Shown here in pieces: positions 7,903 through 15,497 of a stretch of DNA of 64,000 bases. Each line of letters opens with the position of its first letter. Position 1 is the first letter of the stretch. The notes beneath the pieces are model-generated. The model saw only the letters and a program-made list of their open reading frames with translations. It did not search any database and was not told the origin of the DNA. The position numbers and the translations under genes are program-made. Source of the DNA: Agromyces mediolanus (GTDB lineage Bacteria > Actinomycetota > Actinomycetes > Actinomycetales > Microbacteriaceae); assembly GCF_014648575.1 (NCBI RefSeq), contig NZ_BMRJ01000001.1, positions 1,713,608 through 1,777,607 of the forward strand. Reading direction: 5' to 3'.

Positions 7903-8885
7903 CCGGAACCGCCGACGTCCTCATCACGACCGCCTTCCTCCGCCCAGGCGACGAGGTCGACCTGATGCTCGGCGCCGCCGGGCTCTCCACCCGGCACGTG
8001 CCGGACCTCGCCGCCCTCGGCGAGGCGGAGCGCGCCGAACTGCTCGCCGGCGTCCGCGCCATCATCGCGGGCACCCTGCCGCTCACCGCCGAGCACCTCG
8101 CCGCGGCCGAGCGCCTCCAGCTCATCGTGCGAACCGGCGTCGGCTACGACAGCGTGGACCTCGACGCGGCCACCGCCCGCGGCATCCCCGTCTGCATCAC
8201 GGCCGGAGCGAACCGCCAGGCCGTCGCCGAGCACGTCTTCGCGCTCATGCTCGCCGTCGCCCGCCGCGTGCCCGAGAACATCCAGAACCTGGCGGCGGGC
8301 AGCTGGCAGCAGCTCACCGGGCGCGAGCTCGCCGGCGCCACGCTCGGCATCCTCGGCCTCGGCTCGATCGGCAAGGCCGTCGCCACCATCGCCGCGGGCT
8401 TCGGCATGTCGGTCGTCGCCTACGACCCCTATTTCGACGAGGCGTTCGCGGCCGCCAACGGCATCCGCCGCGCCGAGCTCGACGAGGTGCTCGCCGAGTC
8501 CGACTTCGTCACCCTGCACCTCTTCCTCGACGACTCCACCCGAAACCTCATCGACGCCGCACGCCTCCGCACCATGAAGCGCGACGCGGTGCTCGTGAAC
8601 ACGGCCCGCGGAGGCATCGTCGACGAGGACGCCCTCGTCGCCGCCGTCCGCGACGGGGTCATCGGGGGAGCGGCGCTCGACGTCTTCGCCACCGAGCCGC
8701 TGCCCGCCGACAGCCCGCTGCTGCACACCCCCGGCATCCTCGCGACCACCCACGTCGCGGGCGCGACGCGGGAAGCCCGCGGCGAGTCCGGGCGGATGGC
8801 CGCGGCCAACGTCATCGACGTGCTGAGCGCCGCCGGCGCCCCCCGCTTCGTCGTGAACCCTGGCTACGAGGGGGTGCCCGCGTGA
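7899..8885 (+). CDS. D-2-hydroxyacid dehydrogenase (phosphoglycerate dehydrogenase-like)
   Basis: A 328-residue NAD-dependent enzyme of the SerA/formate dehydrogenase family. The Rossmann motif GLGSIG is at 153-158. The catalytic Arg lies in N-T-A-R-G-G, the Glu in A-T-E-P-L, and the His in T-H-V-A-G-A-T. There is no C-terminal ACT regulatory domain. The start GTG 7899 overlaps the SDR stop. In this operon it could oxidise a sugar acid at C2 to the 2-oxo acid used by the OtnI-like isomerase, replacing the beta-hydroxyacid dehydrogenase LtnD of the known L-threonate route; this is inference. Confidence 0.85.
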   Translation: MTGTADVLITTAFLRPGDEVDLMLGAAGLSTRHVPDLAALGEAERAELLAGVRAIIAGTLPLTAEHLAAAERLQLIVRTGVGYDSVDLDAATARGIPVCITAGANRQAVAEHVFALMLAVARRVPENIQNLAAGSWQQLTGRELAGATLGILGLGSIGKAVATIAAGFGMSVVAYDPYFDEAFAAANGIRRAELDEVLAESDFVTLHLFLDDSTRNLIDAARLRTMKRDAVLVNTARGGIVDEDALVAAVRDGVIGGAALDVFATEPLPADSPLLHTPGILATTHVAGATREARGESGRMAAANVIDVLSAAGAPRFVVNPGYEGVPA

Positions 8886-9688
8886 TCGTCGAGACGGCCT
8901 CGGGGCCCGTGCGCCTCGCGGCGAACCTCAAGTGGATGTTCACCGAGCTGCCGTTCGAGCAGCGCTTCGACGCGGCCGCCGCGGCGGGATTCACCGCCGT
9001 CGAGTACGCCTCGCCGTACGAGTTGCCGGCCGAGCGGATCCGCGAGCTGCTCGCCGGTGCCGGGCTCGCCCAGGCGCTCATCAACACCCCGGCTGGGCCC
9101 GCGGGCTCGGCGACCGTCATGGGCGCCGGCTTCGTGCCGGGTGCGGGGGAGGAGTTCCGGGCCGGCGTGCTGCAGGCGCTCGACTACGCGACCGCCATCG
9201 GTGCGCCCGTCGTGCACGTCATGGCCGGGCTCCGGCCCGAGGGCGTCGACCCGCAGCTCGCCTTCGCCGGCTACGTCGCGCACATCGGCTGGGCGGCCGA
9301 GCAGGCCCGCGGCACCGGCATCCGCCTCGTGCTCGAGGCGATCAACAAGCGCGACCAACCCCGCTACGGCCTCGCCACGATGGAGACCGCCGCGGCCGTC
9401 GCCGAGGCCGTCGACCCGGAGACGGTCGGCGTGCTCTTCGACGTCTACCACGCGCAGATCGACGGCGGGAACGTCATCGAGCGCTTCGAACGGCTCGTGC
9501 CGCGCATCGGGCACGTGCAGATCGCCGACAACCCCGGCCGCGGCGAGCCCGGCACGGGGGAGATCGCCTACGAGCGCGTGCTCGCACGCATCGCCGCGAG
9601 CGAGTACGACGGCTGGATCGGGCTCGAGTACGGGCCGGTCGCCGGCACCGTCGACGGGCTCGGCTGGACGGAGAGGATCCGAGGATGA
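8882..9688 (+). CDS. otnI: hydroxypyruvate isomerase family protein (OtnI-like 2-oxo-tetronate isomerase)
   Basis: A 268-residue TIM-barrel isomerase of the xylose-isomerase-like superfamily. Metal-site signatures are LVLEAINKRDQ (Glu and the following N-x-R-D), VLFDVYHAQ (Asp, His), HVQIADNPGR (His/Gln, Asp) and a late GLEYGP Glu. The early segment AANLKWMFTELPF is typical of the Hyi/OtnI family. The GTG start overlaps the previous stop. Known OtnI enzymes interconvert 2-oxo- and 3-oxo-tetronate, which matches the OtnK and OtnC genes that follow. The closely related hydroxypyruvate isomerase activity is the alternative. Confidence 0.82.
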   Translation: MIVETASGPVRLAANLKWMFTELPFEQRFDAAAAAGFTAVEYASPYELPAERIRELLAGAGLAQALINTPAGPAGSATVMGAGFVPGAGEEFRAGVLQALDYATAIGAPVVHVMAGLRPEGVDPQLAFAGYVAHIGWAAEQARGTGIRLVLEAINKRDQPRYGLATMETAAAVAEAVDPETVGVLFDVYHAQIDGGNVIERFERLVPRIGHVQIADNPGRGEPGTGEIAYERVLARIAASEYDGWIGLEYGPVAGTVDGLGWTERIRG

Positions 9689-10353
9689 CCGACCCGAGGA
9701 TCGCGCTGATCAGCGCGACGCCGCTCGCCATCGCACCCGCCGCCGCGGCCATCGCCGCGCAGTTCCCCGAGGGCACGGTCTGGAACCTGCTCGACGACCG
9801 CCTGCTCGCGGACGCGCAGGGCGAGGGCGGGATCACCGCGCCGCTCGCCGCCCGGATGGACCGGCTCATCGAGCTCGCCATCGAGGGCGGCGCAGACGGC
9901 GTGCTGCTCACCTGCTCGCAGTACGGCGCGCGCGCCGAGCTGCGCGACCCCGCGGCCGACGGGGTGGCCGTGCTCGCCGCGGACGGCCCACTGTTCGACG
10001 CCGCCGTGGCGCTGGGCGCCGCCCGGGTGCTCCTCGTCGCCTCGCTCGACTCGGCCGCCGCCGACAGCTCGACCCGGCTCGCCGCCGCCCTCGACGCGGC
10101 CGGCGTCGCGACCGAGCTCGACACGCTCGTCGTACCGGCCGCCGCGAAGCCGCAGCCCGAAGCCGAGCTCACGGCCGTGCTCGCCGCGGCGATCGAGGCG
10201 GCCGCGCCGGGCTACGACGCCGTCGTGCTCGCCCAGTTCTCGCTCGCCCCGGCCGCCGCCGCCCTCGCCGAGCGCTTCGGCGTGCCGGTGCTCGACGCGC
10301 CCACGGCGGCGGCGAGCCGACTCGCCGCGGAGATCGCGAGGCGCGGCCGATGA
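9685..10353 (+). CDS. aspartate/glutamate racemase-fold protein lacking the second catalytic Cys
   Basis: A 222-residue protein of the Asp/Glu/hydantoin racemase superfamily. The first active-site cysteine is in LLTCSQYG. In the second half, where family members usually have a second Cys, this protein reads VLAQFSLAP, so Gln-Phe-Ser replace it. A normal two-base racemisation is therefore unlikely; a one-Cys isomerase, lyase or binding role is possible. ATG 9685 overlaps the isomerase stop and its own end overlaps the kinase gene, placing it firmly in the sugar-acid operon. Confidence 0.72.
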   Translation: MTDPRIALISATPLAIAPAAAAIAAQFPEGTVWNLLDDRLLADAQGEGGITAPLAARMDRLIELAIEGGADGVLLTCSQYGARAELRDPAADGVAVLAADGPLFDAAVALGAARVLLVASLDSAAADSSTRLAAALDAAGVATELDTLVVPAAAKPQPEAELTAVLAAAIEAAAPGYDAVVLAQFSLAPAAAALAERFGVPVLDAPTAAASRLAAEIARRGR

Positions 10354-11576
10354 TCGGCGTCATCGCCGACGACGTGACGGGTGCGACCGACGTCGCGGCG
10401 GCGCTCAGTCGAGCGGGACTGCGCACCCTGCTCTCGCTCACGACAGAGCTCGAGCCGGGCGAGGTGGAGGCCGACGCGATCGTGATCGGGCTGAAGACCC
10501 GCTCGATCCCGGTCGCCGACGCGGTGGCGCAGAGCCTCGCGGCCCTCGCGGCACTGCGCGCGGCCGGTGCCGAGTGCGCCTACTTCAAGTACTGCTCCAC
10601 CTTCGACTCGACGCCCGAGGGCAACATCGGGCCGGTCAGCGAGGCGCTCGCCGCCGAGCTCGGCGCGGCCCTCGTCGTGACGACCCCGGCGGCTCCGCTG
10701 CACGGACGCACCGTCACCGGCGGGCGGCTCTTCGTCGGCGGCGTGCCGCTCGACGAGACGCACATGCGCGAGCACCCGGTCACCCCGATGCGGGACTCCT
10801 CGGTGCCGCGGCTGCTCGCGCCGCAGCTCGCCGGCGAGGTCGGCCTGCTGCCGCTCGAGGTCGTCCGGGCGGGCGCCGCAGCGGTGCGCGACGCGGTCGC
10901 GGCCGCCGAGGCATCCGGCGTCGTCCAGCTCGTCGCCGACGCGGCCGAAGACGCCGACCTCGAAGTGATTGCGGAGGCGATCGACGGCGCACCGCTCGTC
11001 GCGGGCTCGGCGGGCCTCGTCGGCGCGCTCGCCCGGCGTCGCCCCGCGAGCGGGCGCTCGGCGAGCGCCCCGCCCGCCGGCCGCACCGCGATCATCGCGG
11101 GCAGCTGCTCGCGCCGCACGCTGGAGCAGATCGATCGCTTCCAGCGTTCCGGGGCGCCCAGCTACCGCCTGCGTGCCGAGCGCGGCGACACCGCCGAGGG
11201 CCTGGCCGCCGGCGCGCTCGCCTGGTGGGATGCGCACTCGGGCGACCGTTCCGCCCTGATCTACTCGTCGAGCCCCGCGGCCGAGCGCGACGCCGAATTC
11301 CCCGAGGCGGGCGAGCTCTACGAGCGCACCGCCGGACTCATCGCCGAGGGCCTCGCGGCGCGCGGCGTGCAGCGGCTCCTCGTCGCCGGCGGCGAGACCT
11401 CGGGCGAGGTCGTGCGCGCGCTCCGCATGGGCACCGCGGTCGTCGGCGAGGAGGCCGCGCTCGGCGCGCCCTGGATCCATGACCCGCACCGATCGCTGCA
11501 CCTCGTGCTGAAGTCCGGGAACTTCGGCGAGCCCGGGTTCTTCGTCGACGTCGCCGAAGCGGGGGCCGGCGAGTGA
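10350..11576 (+). CDS. otnK: four-carbon acid sugar kinase family protein (3-oxo-tetronate kinase-like)
   Basis: A 408-residue kinase of the former DUF1537 family. The N-terminal domain starts with IADDVTGATD, which carries the sugar-binding acidic pair; the C-terminal nucleotide-binding domain has IAGSCS, the G-G-E-T-S motif and the terminal L-K-S-G-N-F-G loop. Known members phosphorylate 3-oxo-tetronate or D-threonate/erythronate at O4. The length is normal. The start ATG 10350 overlaps the previous gene. Together with the OtnC-like aldolase it should lead to dihydroxyacetone phosphate. Confidence 0.88.
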   Translation: MIGVIADDVTGATDVAAALSRAGLRTLLSLTTELEPGEVEADAIVIGLKTRSIPVADAVAQSLAALAALRAAGAECAYFKYCSTFDSTPEGNIGPVSEALAAELGAALVVTTPAAPLHGRTVTGGRLFVGGVPLDETHMREHPVTPMRDSSVPRLLAPQLAGEVGLLPLEVVRAGAAAVRDAVAAAEASGVVQLVADAAEDADLEVIAEAIDGAPLVAGSAGLVGALARRRPASGRSASAPPAGRTAIIAGSCSRRTLEQIDRFQRSGAPSYRLRAERGDTAEGLAAGALAWWDAHSGDRSALIYSSSPAAERDAEFPEAGELYERTAGLIAEGLAARGVQRLLVAGGETSGEVVRALRMGTAVVGEEAALGAPWIHDPHRSLHLVLKSGNFGEPGFFVDVAEAGAGE

Positions 11577-12238
11577 GCGGCGCCGGGCCCGCGGCGCTCG
11601 CGGTCGAGCGCATCGCGCACGCCATCCACCGGCGCGGCCTCAGCCACGGACGCACCGGCAACCTGGCGGTGCGCGACGGCGAGCACATCCTGCTCACCCC
11701 GACCGGGGTCAGTCTCGGCGAGGTCGAGGCGGGGGCGCTCTCGGTGCTCGATGCCGAGGGGCGCCGGCTCGACGGGCCCCGCCCGACCAAGGAGGCGTTC
11801 CTGCATCTCGCGGTGCTCCGCACCCGGCCCGAGCTGAACGCCGTCGTGCACACCCACTCGCCGTACGCCGCCGCGCTGTCGTGCCTCGACGGGCTCGACC
11901 CCGAGGCGCCGCTGCCGCCGCTCACCGCCTACTTCGCGATGCGGGTCGGCGCGCTGCGCCTGCTGCCGTACCTCGCGCCGGGGGATGCCTCGGGCACCGC
12001 CCTCGTCGAGGAGGCCGCCGCCGCGAGCCACGCCCTGCTGCTGCGCAACCACGGGCCCGTCGTCGCCGGTAGCGATCTCGATGGTGCGCTCGACGCGCTC
12101 GAGGAGCTGGAGCACACCGCGCAGCTCTTCTTCCTCACCGCCGGGCACCGCACCGCTCCGCTCAGCGCGGAGCGGGTCGCGGCGCTCGCCCAACCGCCCA
12201 TCCAGCCGCCTCTCGAGGGAAGGACCCCCGCCGCATGA
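11573..12238 (+). CDS. otnC: class II aldolase/decarboxylase (OtnC-like)
   Basis: A 221-residue zinc enzyme of the class II aldolase/adducin family. Zinc ligands are His93 and His95 (H-T-H-S) and His160 (R-N-H-G-P); the acid residue near G-R-P-T-K-E corresponds to the catalytic Glu region. Known OtnC proteins decarboxylate 3-oxo-tetronate 4-phosphate to DHAP and CO2. The start GTG 11573 overlaps the kinase stop, and the end overlaps the next ATG. L-fuculose-phosphate-type aldolase activity would be the alternative if the substrate is a longer sugar acid. Confidence 0.86.
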   Translation: MSGAGPAALAVERIAHAIHRRGLSHGRTGNLAVRDGEHILLTPTGVSLGEVEAGALSVLDAEGRRLDGPRPTKEAFLHLAVLRTRPELNAVVHTHSPYAAALSCLDGLDPEAPLPPLTAYFAMRVGALRLLPYLAPGDASGTALVEEAAAASHALLLRNHGPVVAGSDLDGALDALEELEHTAQLFFLTAGHRTAPLSAERVAALAQPPIQPPLEGRTPAA

Positions 12239-12912
12239 TCACCCTCTACAGCGGCCTCGTCGTGCGCCAGCCGCTCGTCGACTCGCTCATCCCCGCCTTC
12301 GAGGCGGAGACGGGCGAGCGCATCGAGGCGACCTTCGAGCCGACGACGGTGCTGCTCGATCGGATCGCCGCGGGCGAGCGCCCCGATCTCGTGCTCGGTG
12401 TCGCCGCTTCGGTCGGCGAGCTCGCGGCGCAGGGCGTGCTCGACCCCGAGACCGTCACCGAACTCGCCGTCTCGGCGATCGGCGTGGCGCGCCTGCCGGA
12501 GACACCGTCGCTGGCGGATGCCTCGGCCGAGGCGTTCCTCGACCGGCTGCTCGAGGCCCGGGCCGTCGCCTACTCGCTCTCCGGCGCGAGCGGGCTGCAC
12601 TTCGCCGGGCTCCTGCGGGAGCGGGGCCTGCTCGAACGCCTCGACGAGCGCGCGGTGCGCTTCCCGGCCGGGCTCACGGCGGAGGCCGTCGTGGACGGCC
12701 GCGCCGAGCTCGCCATCCAGCAGCTGAGCGAACTGCGCTCGGTGGACGGGCCCCACCTCGTAGAGCCGATCCCGCACGAGCTGCAGTCCTACGCGCGCTT
12801 CGCGATCGGCGCGCGCATCGGTGCGCCGGCCGCCGCGCGAGACTTCGCGGCGTCGCTCGCGGGGGAGCGGGCGCTGGCGGCGTTCGAAGCCGTGGGGCTC
12901 AGCGCCCCCTGA
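12235..12912 (+). CDS. ModA-type solute-binding fold protein without signal peptide
   Basis: A 225-residue protein resembling molybdate/iron-type periplasmic binding proteins: ITLYSGLVV at the start, P-D-L-V-L-G in the first lobe, a hinge crossing, and P-x-P-x-E-L-Q-S-Y-A in the second lobe. Unlike real transporter components it has no signal peptide: the mature fold begins at residue 2. ATG 12235 overlaps the aldolase stop, which fixes the start, and no permease or ATPase gene is near. A cytosolic ligand-binding or enzymatic role in the pathway is therefore likely. Similar signal-less proteins exist, but no function can be named. Confidence 0.7.
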   Translation: MITLYSGLVVRQPLVDSLIPAFEAETGERIEATFEPTTVLLDRIAAGERPDLVLGVAASVGELAAQGVLDPETVTELAVSAIGVARLPETPSLADASAEAFLDRLLEARAVAYSLSGASGLHFAGLLRERGLLERLDERAVRFPAGLTAEAVVDGRAELAIQQLSELRSVDGPHLVEPIPHELQSYARFAIGARIGAPAAARDFAASLAGERALAAFEAVGLSAP

Positions 12913-12916
12913 ACCG

Positions 12917-12956
12917 TGCCGGCCAGAGCCGGCATCCGACCACGGCCCGCAGGCCG
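12917..12956 (+). other. two adjacent hairpins between the SBP-like gene and the nucleoside hydrolase
   Basis: TGCCGGC-CAGA-GCCGGCA (12917-12934) and CGGCC-CGCA-GGCCG (12943-12956) both form perfect stems with four-base loops. There is no U-run. They lie in the 75-base gap before the nucleoside hydrolase and may moderate read-through or protect the upstream mRNA. Confidence 0.45.
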
Positions 12957-12987
12957 GACGAGAACGAGAGAACAGAAGGAACAGACA

Positions 12988-13974
12988 ATGAGGAAAGTAG
13001 TGGTGGACACCGACACCGGTGTGGACGACGCCCTCGCGCTGATGCTGCTCGCCGCCGATCCCGAGGTCGAGATCCTCGCGGTGCTGAGCGTCTTCGGCAA
13101 CTGCCACGGCGACCGCGCCGCCGACAACGCGCGCTACGTGCTCGACACCTGCGGGCGCCATGATGTTCCCGTGTACCGGGGCTCCGACGTGCCGCTGAAG
13201 CAGGAGCTGAAGCTCTCGTCCGGCGTGCACGGCGACGACGGCTTCGGCAACACCGGGCTGCGCCCGGAGACGAGCGTGCCCGCCGAGCCGAACGGCATCC
13301 CGATCCTGCTCGACCTCGTCGCCGAGCACGAGGGCGAGATCGACTACCTCGCCCTCGGTCCGCAGACGAACCTCGCGAAGGCGCTCCAGCAGGAGCCGAG
13401 GTTGCTCGAGCGCTTGCGCAGCACGACGATCGTCGGCACGCTGGGCCCGGCGCTGTACCACGACACCGAGCCGTGGGCCGACCGTCGCTTCCGCGTCTCG
13501 CGCGACCCGAACGTGTCCTTCGACATCGACGCGGCCGAGATCGTCGCGAGCCACGAGGGGAACGTGACCTGGTGCGGTCCGTACGTGACCCGGCAGGCGC
13601 TCGTGCCCGAGGACTTCTTCCTCGAGCTCGCCGCCGAGACGAAGTCGCCGCCGGCGGAGCTCATCACCGCGATCAGCCACGACTACGCGGGCTTCTACTC
13701 GCGTTCGTACGGCCGGCCCGACACTGCGCGCGTGATGGGCATCAACGACAGCCTCGCGGTGGCGACGCTGCTGCGGCCGGAGCTCGTCGCGGGGGCCGTG
13801 CAGCGCCCGCTGCAGACCTTCGAGGACGAGGCGACGGGGGAGCGGTTCCTCGCCGGCGTGCACCCGGTGAAGGGCGAGACCCGCCCGATCCATCGGGTGA
13901 TCTTCGACATGGACTTCGACGGCGTGCTGGAGCTCATCGGGGAGACGCTCCGCCGCCCGCTGCCCTGGCGTTAA
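12988..13974 (+). CDS. nucleoside hydrolase (inosine-uridine preferring type)
   Basis: A 328-residue calcium-dependent N-ribohydrolase. The N-terminal DTDTGVDD motif (Asp7, Asp9, Asp13, Asp14) chelates calcium and activates water; G-P-Q-T-N-L-A and the late metal Asp region fit the family. The family cleaves nucleosides to base plus pentose. Within this operon it could release the sugar that is then oxidised, or act on a modified or carbocyclic-type substrate. The ATG 12988 follows GAAGGA. It is separated by 75 bases from the upstream gene but runs in the same direction. Confidence 0.87.
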   Translation: MRKVVVDTDTGVDDALALMLLAADPEVEILAVLSVFGNCHGDRAADNARYVLDTCGRHDVPVYRGSDVPLKQELKLSSGVHGDDGFGNTGLRPETSVPAEPNGIPILLDLVAEHEGEIDYLALGPQTNLAKALQQEPRLLERLRSTTIVGTLGPALYHDTEPWADRRFRVSRDPNVSFDIDAAEIVASHEGNVTWCGPYVTRQALVPEDFFLELAAETKSPPAELITAISHDYAGFYSRSYGRPDTARVMGINDSLAVATLLRPELVAGAVQRPLQTFEDEATGERFLAGVHPVKGETRPIHRVIFDMDFDGVLELIGETLRRPLPWR

Positions 13975-13977
13975 TCC

Positions 13978-13995
13978 TATAGCGCCCGCTATACT
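13978..13995 (+). promoter_or_regulatory. palindromic promoter/operator of the MHS transporter gene
   Basis: TATAGCG-CC-CGCTATA (13978-13993) is a perfect inverted repeat; its right arm overlaps the -10 element TATACT (13990-13995). It begins four bases after the nucleoside hydrolase stop. The trailing ATACTATTTT is shared with the operon promoter at 6296-6305. The predicted transcript starts near 14002, giving a 60-base leader with AAGGAG. Confidence 0.6.
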
Positions 13996-14060
13996 ATTTT
14001 ATTACCGACAACCTCACCCCGCTTCTGCGAAGGTGGCATCGAGCGAAGGAGCTCCCCCCG

Positions 14061-15398
14061 ATGTCGAAACTCCAAGACCCCGCGCCCGCGTCGCGCGCCG
14101 AGGCCTCGCCCGTCCGGAAGCCCGGGCACGCCAAGCAGCTGTTCGCCCTCAGCGCGGGCCACGCGCTCGAGTGGTACGACTGGGCGATGTTCGGGCTCCT
14201 GTCCGTGTACATCGGACAGGCCTTCTTCCCGGGGGAGAACGCGGTCGCCGCGACCCTGAACTCGCTCGCGGTCTTCGCGGTCGGCTTCGTGGTGCGCCCG
14301 ATCGGCGGCGTCGTCTTCGGCCTCGTCGCCGACCGGCTCGGCCGCAAGCCCGTCATGGTGGGGGCCGTGGCGGTCACCGCGGCGGCGAGCCTCGTCATCG
14401 GCATCCTGCCGACGCACGAGACGCTCGGCATCTGGGCCGGCGTCATCGTGCTGTTCTGCCGCATCATGCAGGGCTTCTCGACGGGCATCGAGGGCTCGCT
14501 CGGCGCGGCCTACGGCGTCGAGCTCGTGCCGGACCGCCCGGGCTACGTCGCCGGCTTCATGGCGACGTTCAACAACCTCGGCAACATGCTCGCCCCGCTC
14601 ACCGCGTTCGTCACGAGCTCGCTGATCGGCCCCGAGGGCATGGCCGACTACGGCTGGCGCGTGCCGTTCATCCTCGGCGGCCTGCTCGGCTTCATCGTGC
14701 TGTGGCTCCGCCGCACCCTGCCGGAGACCCTGCCCGCCGCGTCGAGCGTCGCCGAGGGCAGCCGCGTCACCACCCGTCAGCAGACCGGCGAGGTCTGGAA
14801 GGGCGTCCGGAAGTACTGGCTCAGCATCCTCGCCGTCGTCTTCATCGTCGGCGCCATCCAGGCGTACAACTACACCTGGCTCTCGGGGCTGCCGTCCATC
14901 GCGACCGGTACCTACGGCGAGGACCCCACGGGCGTCTTCGCGGTGTCCACCTCGCTCGGCGTCATCCTCACCGTCGGCGCCTTCGTGCTCAGCCGCGTGC
15001 TCGACAAGTGGGACCTCTCGCGCTGGTTCGTGCTCGGCCGCCTGCTCGCGATCCCGACGATCTTCCTGGTGCTGCTCTACACGGGCAACGGTGTGGGCCC
15101 GCTCGCGGCCGTGCTCCTCGGCGGCTCCCTCGTGCTGCTGCTGAACCTCACGATCTTCAGCACCGTCGCGAACCTGATGATCCCGCAGCAGTTCCGCGGC
15201 ACCGCCGTCGGTCTCGGCTACGGCATCGGCGTCGCGCTCTTCGGCGGCACCGCCTCGTACCTGTTCGTCTACCTGCAGAGCGTCGGCCTCGGGAACGTCT
15301 TCCCGTTCTACGTCGCCACGCTCTGCGCCATCAGCGTCGTGCTCTACCTCGTCGCGAAGCGCAAGAACGGCGTCTTCAAGGGCAAGCAGGCCGACTAG
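14061..15398 (+). CDS. MFS transporter, metabolite:H+ symporter type
   Basis: A 445-residue, 12-span transporter of the major facilitator superfamily. After a 25-residue hydrophilic N-terminus comes the HALEWYDWAMFG segment and F-F-P of the metabolite:H+ symporter (ShiA/KgtP/ProP) group, then a D-R-L-G-R-K-P loop between spans 2 and 3. Such carriers import organic or sugar acids with protons. The position between the sugar-acid enzymes and the second GntR, and the shared operator-like sequence, indicate that it imports the pathway substrate. Start: ATG 14061; GAAGGAG lies upstream. Confidence 0.88.
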   Translation: MSKLQDPAPASRAEASPVRKPGHAKQLFALSAGHALEWYDWAMFGLLSVYIGQAFFPGENAVAATLNSLAVFAVGFVVRPIGGVVFGLVADRLGRKPVMVGAVAVTAAASLVIGILPTHETLGIWAGVIVLFCRIMQGFSTGIEGSLGAAYGVELVPDRPGYVAGFMATFNNLGNMLAPLTAFVTSSLIGPEGMADYGWRVPFILGGLLGFIVLWLRRTLPETLPAASSVAEGSRVTTRQQTGEVWKGVRKYWLSILAVVFIVGAIQAYNYTWLSGLPSIATGTYGEDPTGVFAVSTSLGVILTVGAFVLSRVLDKWDLSRWFVLGRLLAIPTIFLVLLYTGNGVGPLAAVLLGGSLVLLLNLTIFSTVANLMIPQQFRGTAVGLGYGIGVALFGGTASYLFVYLQSVGLGNVFPFYVATLCAISVVLYLVAKRKNGVFKGKQAD

Positions 15399-15413
15399 GC
15401 ATCCAGATCGGCC

Positions 15414-15454
15414 GCGCCGTCGGTCCTCCGCGAACCGTGGGGGACCGGCGGCGC
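15414..15454. terminator. hairpin between convergent MHS transporter and GntR genes
   Basis: A 13-base-pair stem (15414-15426 with 15442-15454, one G-U pair) closes a 15-base loop between the convergent stops. It has no clear U-run but could end transcription from both sides. Confidence 0.6.
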
Positions 15455-15497
15455 GTTCGTGCGCCCGGGGGCCGGCGCCCCATGACGCCGGGCATGC

